Of a DNA stretch of 64,000 nt, positions 60,540 through 64,000 are shown one piece after another. The position numbers were made by a program, and so were the translations under genes. Each line of letters starts with the position of its first letter. Position 1 is the first letter of the stretch. Source of the DNA: Thiodiazotropha sp040507225 (GTDB taxonomy: Bacteria > Pseudomonadota > Gammaproteobacteria > Chromatiales > Chromatiaceae); assembly GCA_040507225.1 (NCBI GenBank), contig JBEVVG010000007.1, forward strand, positions 62,001 to 126,000, in the 5' to 3' direction. Under the pieces are notes generated by a model, which worked only from the letters and a program-made list of their open reading frames with translations, was not told where the DNA came from and ran no database searches.

Positions 60540-60941
60540 ATGAATATCTTCAAAGTCTTTTTTGGTGGCCGAAAGCGAACAAGTCATGACAAGAATCGCA
60601 ACAGCGAGTCTGCTGAAAAGCTCAGGCCGCATCTGGACTTCAGCCATTTCTCAGACCGGGCACGCCATATCCTGGAGGAGGAAGATTTCTCACTGATCTC
60701 ATTCCTCGAACAGGATGAGCGTGAATCCGCTGCTTTCAAAGGTGCAGTTCGCACACTGTTGGGGGCAAAACGCGGAGAAAAAGTGCGGGTATATACCAAG
60801 ACTTATGAAGAGCGTCGTCAACTCGATTCGGTTACCCACGACTACAAGTGGACCGATTACGATGTCTTTCTGGATGCCTCGGACCAGTGGACAGAGACCT
60901 GCAAAGCGACCCGCTACAGTAAAAATATGCAGAGTGACTGA
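60540..60941 (+). CDS. hypothetical protein
   Basis: 133 residues, soluble, charged, with a basic N-terminus (about 1-20) and a helical centre; no recognised domain. A GGAGA ribosome site precedes the ATG. It is 21 nt from the upstream lipoprotein gene and probably cotranscribed with it. Nothing else can be said. Confidence 0.6.
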   Translation: MNIFKVFFGGRKRTSHDKNRNSESAEKLRPHLDFSHFSDRARHILEEEDFSLISFLEQDERESAAFKGAVRTLLGAKRGEKVRVYTKTYEERRQLDSVTHDYKWTDYDVFLDASDQWTETCKATRYSKNMQSD

Positions 60942-61139
60942 AGCTTTGCGAGGGATCGCAAGGCTTGATCTTAGCGCCTGCCCCACATTATCTGCGAGTT
61001 CGTAAACATCCCCGGGTACGCTATCATGGGCCTGTGCTGGATCTATTGGAATTGCAGTTATTTCAATGGATGTTTGGCCCTGTTGCTCTCAGGCCTTGAT
61101 AGCTGTTCGCGATTGTTAATGTACCAAAAGGAAAAAAAG

Positions 61140-61580
61140 ATGAAAAAAATTTCGATGATTTTGTTTGCCTGCCTGCTGCTTCCTGCATTCACTTTGCATG
61201 CCGAAAATCCGCAAGGCAAAGGCCAGTTCATGAAGTATATGGCGCATGCCAACCCCGTGCCGAATTATGTGGCGGTGATCAGAAAGAATGCACAGGCGCT
61301 GAATATCACCGACGCGCAGATGGATGAGGTCATGGCCTGGAACAAGGCGAATACGGGCCCGATGCAGGAGATGGTCCTGTCGGTCATCTCAGGGGAAAAG
61401 CAGATGGCCGATGCCTCCATGGCAGGTACCAGTGCTGATGAAATCATGGCCATGGCGAAAAAGGTCGAACAGACCCGTCTGGAGATTATCGCCGGAAAGA
61501 CCCGTTGTCGTGATCGCATGTTGGAGATCCTGGATCAGGATCAATGGCAAAAGCTGACCGCGATGGTGCAAGCCATGTAG
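61140..61580 (+). CDS. periplasmic Spy/CpxP-like (LTxxQ-type) helical protein
   Basis: 146 residues from the ATG at 61140, which has AAAAGGAAA upstream; the frame is open to 61026 but lacks a signal there. Signal peptide about 1-21 (cleavage after LHA). The mature protein is Met-rich and all-helical, with LNITDAQMDEV and LDQDQWQKLTAM similar to the LTxxQ repeats of Spy and CpxP. A chaperone or metal-binding envelope-stress role is likely but the repeats are imperfect. Confidence 0.65.
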   Translation: MKKISMILFACLLLPAFTLHAENPQGKGQFMKYMAHANPVPNYVAVIRKNAQALNITDAQMDEVMAWNKANTGPMQEMVLSVISGEKQMADASMAGTSADEIMAMAKKVEQTRLEIIAGKTRCRDRMLEILDQDQWQKLTAMVQAM

Positions 61581-61594
61581 AGGTCGATCGTAAT

Positions 61595-61623
61595 CGGGAT
61601 CAGAGTGATGGGCTCTGATCCCG
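61595..61623 (+). terminator. strong hairpin after the Spy-like gene
   Basis: CGGGATCAGAG, loop TGATGGG, CTCTGATCCCG: a perfect 11-bp stem 14 nt past the stop codon. No immediate T-run, though TTTTT follows 22 nt later. Likely 3' end of the transcript. Confidence 0.55.
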
Positions 61624-61706
61624 GCCGCGTCTCGATTGGCGCTTTTTCAGGTCCAACAGAGCGTATTGGATTCGTGTTAACAAGCGCTCGTGGGCATCGC
61701 TTGCAG

Positions 61707-61732
61707 GTCGGGTTAGCGAAGCGTAACCCGAC
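61707..61732. repeat. REP-like hairpin GTCGGGTTA / TAACCCGAC
   Basis: Perfect 9-bp arms around GCGAAGCG. The same hairpin type is scattered between genes in many proteobacteria. It sits in the 225-base gap between convergent genes (Spy-like and ATPase D). Confidence 0.65.
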
Positions 61733-61805
61733 GCGGTTCACCGGCGTGCATGGCCATTGTCGGGATACGCTGTTTGTTGTGTCCGGTACGATCGGCAGGG
61801 GACGA

Positions 61806-62429
61806 TTAAATGCGTTCTTGATCTCTTAATACCTTCACCTGAAACAGCGCGTTACGCTCCTCTTCCTCAAGTGCGTTTTCGATGAATTTTATGGTGTTGC
61901 GGTACTGGGGAATGATGTTGTAGCGCAGCGCGTTGACTCGCTTCTGCGCCTTGCGCTGCTCGGCGATCAGACGGTTGAGGCTCATCGAGACCTCGCCCAT
62001 CTTGGCCAGCAGCAGGGAGGCTTCGGCGAAGTATTTTCGCGTATCGTCGAAGCTTGGGTCGGTGCCGAGCAGACCCACCGGGCGGAGGGGTTTCACTTCC
62101 CCGCTGACCGAGGGGAACTCGACACCAAGATTACGTCGCGGGAGGATCTTCAGTTCCAGTACCTGCTGGATACCCAGGGCGCTCTGGTTGATCGCGCGAC
62201 TGCCCATGCGCATCTGCAGCAGGCTGAGCCAGTGGTAGGCCTGTTTTACCGCCTGGTGGGCCTGATCGCGGATCTCCCGGTATTCTGCGATACGCTGGTA
62301 GACCAGGCGGGTGAGCAGTTCCCGCTTGCGTTCCAGCAGACTGTGGCCCTGATCCAGGAAGTTGAGCTGCCGCTTGAGATTCAGCAGGGTGTTCTTGGTC
62401 GGGGCCGCCTTGATGCGTTTGCCGGTCAT
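61806..62429 (-). CDS. V/A-type ATP synthase subunit D
   Basis: 207 residues, almost wholly helical with long coiled coils, as expected of the central-stalk D subunit (KGKRIKAAPTKNTLLNLKRQL-like start, AEQRKAQKRVNALRYN near the C-terminus). It turns inside the A3B3 ring and couples it to the membrane rotor. The start overlaps the B subunit stop by 4 nt. It is the last gene of the operon as seen here. Confidence 0.92.
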   Translation of the reverse strand: MTGKRIKAAPTKNTLLNLKRQLNFLDQGHSLLERKRELLTRLVYQRIAEYREIRDQAHQAVKQAYHWLSLLQMRMGSRAINQSALGIQQVLELKILPRRNLGVEFPSVSGEVKPLRPVGLLGTDPSFDDTRKYFAEASLLLAKMGEVSMSLNRLIAEQRKAQKRVNALRYNIIPQYRNTIKFIENALEEEERNALFQVKVLRDQERI

Positions 62430-63805
62430 GCGCTGTGCCGATGGTATTTGGCGATTTCGGTTTCGTTGACCCGGGTCAGCGCCTGGGTCGGGAATACTGA
62501 AAGCAGGTCCCAGGCCAGATTGAGGGTTTCATCGATGCTGCGGTCTTCCTCTTCGCTCTGGCGCACGAAGCGCTGTTCGAAGGCGTCGGCGAATTCCAGG
62601 TAGCGGCGATCCCGGGCGGAGAGTTCGTCGGCGCCGATGATCGAGGCCAGGTTGCGGGTCTCCAGGGCCCGGGCGTAGAGGGCATACAGCTGGTTGGAGA
62701 CGTGCGGATGGTCTTCACGGGTGAAGTCCTTGCCGATACCGTCCTTCATCAGGCGTGAAAGCGATGGCGAGATATGCACCGGCGGGTAGATACCCTGGTT
62801 GTGCAACTCGCGGCTGAGCACGATCTGGCCCTCGGTGATGTAACCGGTAAGGTCCGGGATCGGGTGGGTGATGTCGTCACTGGGCATACTCAGTACCGGC
62901 ACCAGGGTGATCGAACCGTGGCGGTCCTTGATGCGCCCGGAGCGCTCGTAGATCTCCGCCAGGTCGGAGTAGAGATAGCCGGGATAGCCCTTGCGCGCCG
63001 GCACATCGCCCTTGGCGGTGGCGACCTCGCGCAGGGCCTCGGCGTAGTGGGTCATGTCGGTCATCACCACCAGCACATGGCGGTCGAGATCGAAGGCCAG
63101 GTACTCGGCGGCGGTGAGCGCCATGCGCGGCAGGGTCAGACGTTCGACCGGCGGATCGTCGGCCATGTTGACGAACATCACCACATTGCCCAGCACGCCG
63201 GAGGAGGCGAACTCCTCCTGGAAGAAACGCGCGTCGGCATAGGAGACGCCCATTGCGGCGAACACCACCGAGAAGCGGCTGTCGTCGTCGGGCAGCTTGG
63301 CCTGGCGCACGATCTGCGCGGCCAGCCGGTTATGTGGCAGGCCCGAAGCGGAGAAGATCGGCAGCTTCTGTCCGCGCACCAGGGAGTTGAGCCCGTCGAT
63401 GGTGGACACGCCGGTCTGAATGAACTCCCTCGGGTAGGTGCGGGCCGCCGGGTTGAAGGCCGAGGCGCTGATGCTGCGGCGCAGGTCGGAGACGATCGGC
63501 GGGCGGTAGTCACGGGGTTCGCCCAGGCCGTTGAACACGCGTCCCAGGATCTCCGGGGAGAGACCGATCTCCACCGGTTCGTCGAGAAAGCGTACCCAGG
63601 TGTGCTCCAGATCGAGTTCCGTGGTGCCTTCGAAGACCTGGATCAGTACCTCTTCGTCCGAGGTGCGGATGACCTGGCCGTTACGGGTGTTGCCCTGCTG
63701 GTCGCGGATCCGCGCCCGGTCGCCGAAGGCGATGTTGGGCACATTGGCGACGGTTAACAGGCCGCCCCGGGCGGAGGAGGCGGTTCGATACTCCTTGGCG
63801 CTCAT
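62426..63805 (-). CDS. V/A-type ATP synthase subunit B
   Basis: 459 residues. The non-catalytic nucleotide-binding subunit: N-terminal barrel, then a central fold in which the P-loop is degenerate (LPIFSASGLPHNRLA), as in all V-type B subunits, then SYADARFFQEEF and the C-terminal helical part. It overlaps both neighbours by 3-4 nt. The operon thus runs A-B-D from right to left. Such bacterial V/A ATPases often pump Na+ or H+ beside a normal F-type enzyme. Confidence 0.95.
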   Translation of the reverse strand: MSAKEYRTASSARGGLLTVANVPNIAFGDRARIRDQQGNTRNGQVIRTSDEEVLIQVFEGTTELDLEHTWVRFLDEPVEIGLSPEILGRVFNGLGEPRDYRPPIVSDLRRSISASAFNPAARTYPREFIQTGVSTIDGLNSLVRGQKLPIFSASGLPHNRLAAQIVRQAKLPDDDSRFSVVFAAMGVSYADARFFQEEFASSGVLGNVVMFVNMADDPPVERLTLPRMALTAAEYLAFDLDRHVLVVMTDMTHYAEALREVATAKGDVPARKGYPGYLYSDLAEIYERSGRIKDRHGSITLVPVLSMPSDDITHPIPDLTGYITEGQIVLSRELHNQGIYPPVHISPSLSRLMKDGIGKDFTREDHPHVSNQLYALYARALETRNLASIIGADELSARDRRYLEFADAFEQRFVRQSEEEDRSIDETLNLAWDLLSVFPTQALTRVNETEIAKYHRHSA

Positions 63806-64000
63806 GCTGTCTGCTCCCCGCGTTGTGCGTATTCGGAATGGATGGCCTTGAAGTCGTTCAGGGCCTCGTCCCGGAAGGCCTTCAGATCATCGATCTGGGT
63901 GGAATCGTAGAGTTCCTTGCAACGGCGCAGACGGGCCAGGATCGGCATTTCGGAGAGTTCCTGAACCGGCACGCCGAGATCGATCAGGGCGGCGCCGGAG
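63802..64000 (-). CDS. V/A-type ATP synthase subunit A, C-terminal end (partial)
   Basis: Only the last 65 codons lie in the window. Translated by hand the chain ends VQELSEMPILARLRRL ... RGEQTA, a helical C-terminus matching the catalytic A subunit, and its stop TGA overlaps the ATG of subunit B. The catalytic P-loop and most of the gene are beyond the right edge. Confidence 0.85.
   Translation of the reverse strand, partial: SGAALIDLGVPVQELSEMPILARLRRCKELYDSTQIDDLKAFRDEALNDFKAIHSEYAQRGEQTA

Noticed and set aside
62774..63757. Open frame of 327 codons antisense to V-type subunit B
   Set aside because: Antisense shadow; His/Gly/Val-rich with no domain pattern.
1..64000. tRNA, rRNA, CRISPR arrays, prophage or intact transposase genes
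   Set aside because: I looked for TTCGA-loop cloverleaf patterns, regularly spaced repeats and transposase or integrase motifs and found none convincing.

Overview
The window reads as a contiguous piece of chromosome from a GC-rich gammaproteobacterium. My best guess is a sulfur-oxidising or otherwise chemolithotrophic Chromatiales/Sedimenticola-like lineage. That placement is inference from gene content: c-type cytochromes, a tandem rhodanese, an Hvf-type RiPP operon, hemerythrins, many c-di-GMP enzymes and a bacterial V/A-type ATPase. No rRNA, tRNA, CRISPR array, intact IS element or prophage was seen. Coding density is high on both strands.

Layout. 1-10.3 kb: two unknown small proteins, a cysteine-less CnoX-like thioredoxin/TPR protein, rimO, a DUF2892 membrane protein, a two-domain phosphotransferase/P-loop kinase, folD, and a LysR regulator divergent from a pirin / cytochrome b561 / flavodoxin-quinone reductase / YceI operon. 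10.3-10.65 kb: an intergenic stretch full of repeats. 10.6-20.5 kb: leuA divergent from an Lrp-family regulator, a GspE/PilB ATPase, bacteriohemerythrin, argE-argA, a PilZ protein, a GlcG/HbpS-like protein and a hemolysin-III protein. 20.5-27.6 kb: outer-membrane barrel, VirK/YbjX protein, MscS channel, CbiX-like chelatase, a polytopic membrane protein of unknown role and a membrane diguanylate cyclase. 27.6-30.6 kb: an inverted-repeat element followed by an overlapping pair, a GNAT-C39 peptidase fusion and a RimK-like ATP-grasp ligase. 30.6-36 kb: HupE / membrane protein / phospholipase D operon, an MsrA-thioredoxin-MsrB triple fusion and a DUF155 protein.

36-38.8 kb: the complete hvfABCD-type cluster. 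It has a Cys-rich precursor, a MNIO (DUF692) enzyme, a DUF2063 partner and a DoxX protein. Upstream lie four TCAC boxes phased at exactly 11 bp. 39-44.3 kb: di-heme peroxidase, then a PAS-GGDEF-EAL-CZB regulator paired with an orphan periplasmic binding protein. 44.5-48.6 kb: a SlyD-like/methyltransferase fusion, a CinA-like MoCo-binding domain protein, a periplasmic peroxiredoxin, a lipoprotein and a HAD-type dehalogenase. 49.2-53.6 kb: a seven-haem lipoprotein cytochrome with its own PpiC and TlpA partners. 53.6-61.6 kb: receiver-hemerythrin fusion, yjfB with a sigma-28-type promoter, a diguanylate cyclase, a DUF4388 protein, a tandem rhodanese with a haem-binding HAMP sensor that lacks an output domain, and small exported proteins. 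61.8-64 kb: V/A-type ATPase D, B and the end of A.

Themes. Periplasmic redox and metal stress recur (Hvf, MsrAB fusion, peroxiredoxin, CcP, TlpA, YceI, hemerythrins), as does c-di-GMP signalling (three GGDEF proteins and a PilZ protein). The least understood modules are the GNAT-C39/RimK pair, the heptahaem-PpiC-TlpA operon and the binding-protein/GGDEF-EAL-CZB pair. Two copies, about 80% identical, of a dispersed intergenic repeat occur 28 kb apart. All assignments come from reading the sequence; no database search was run.
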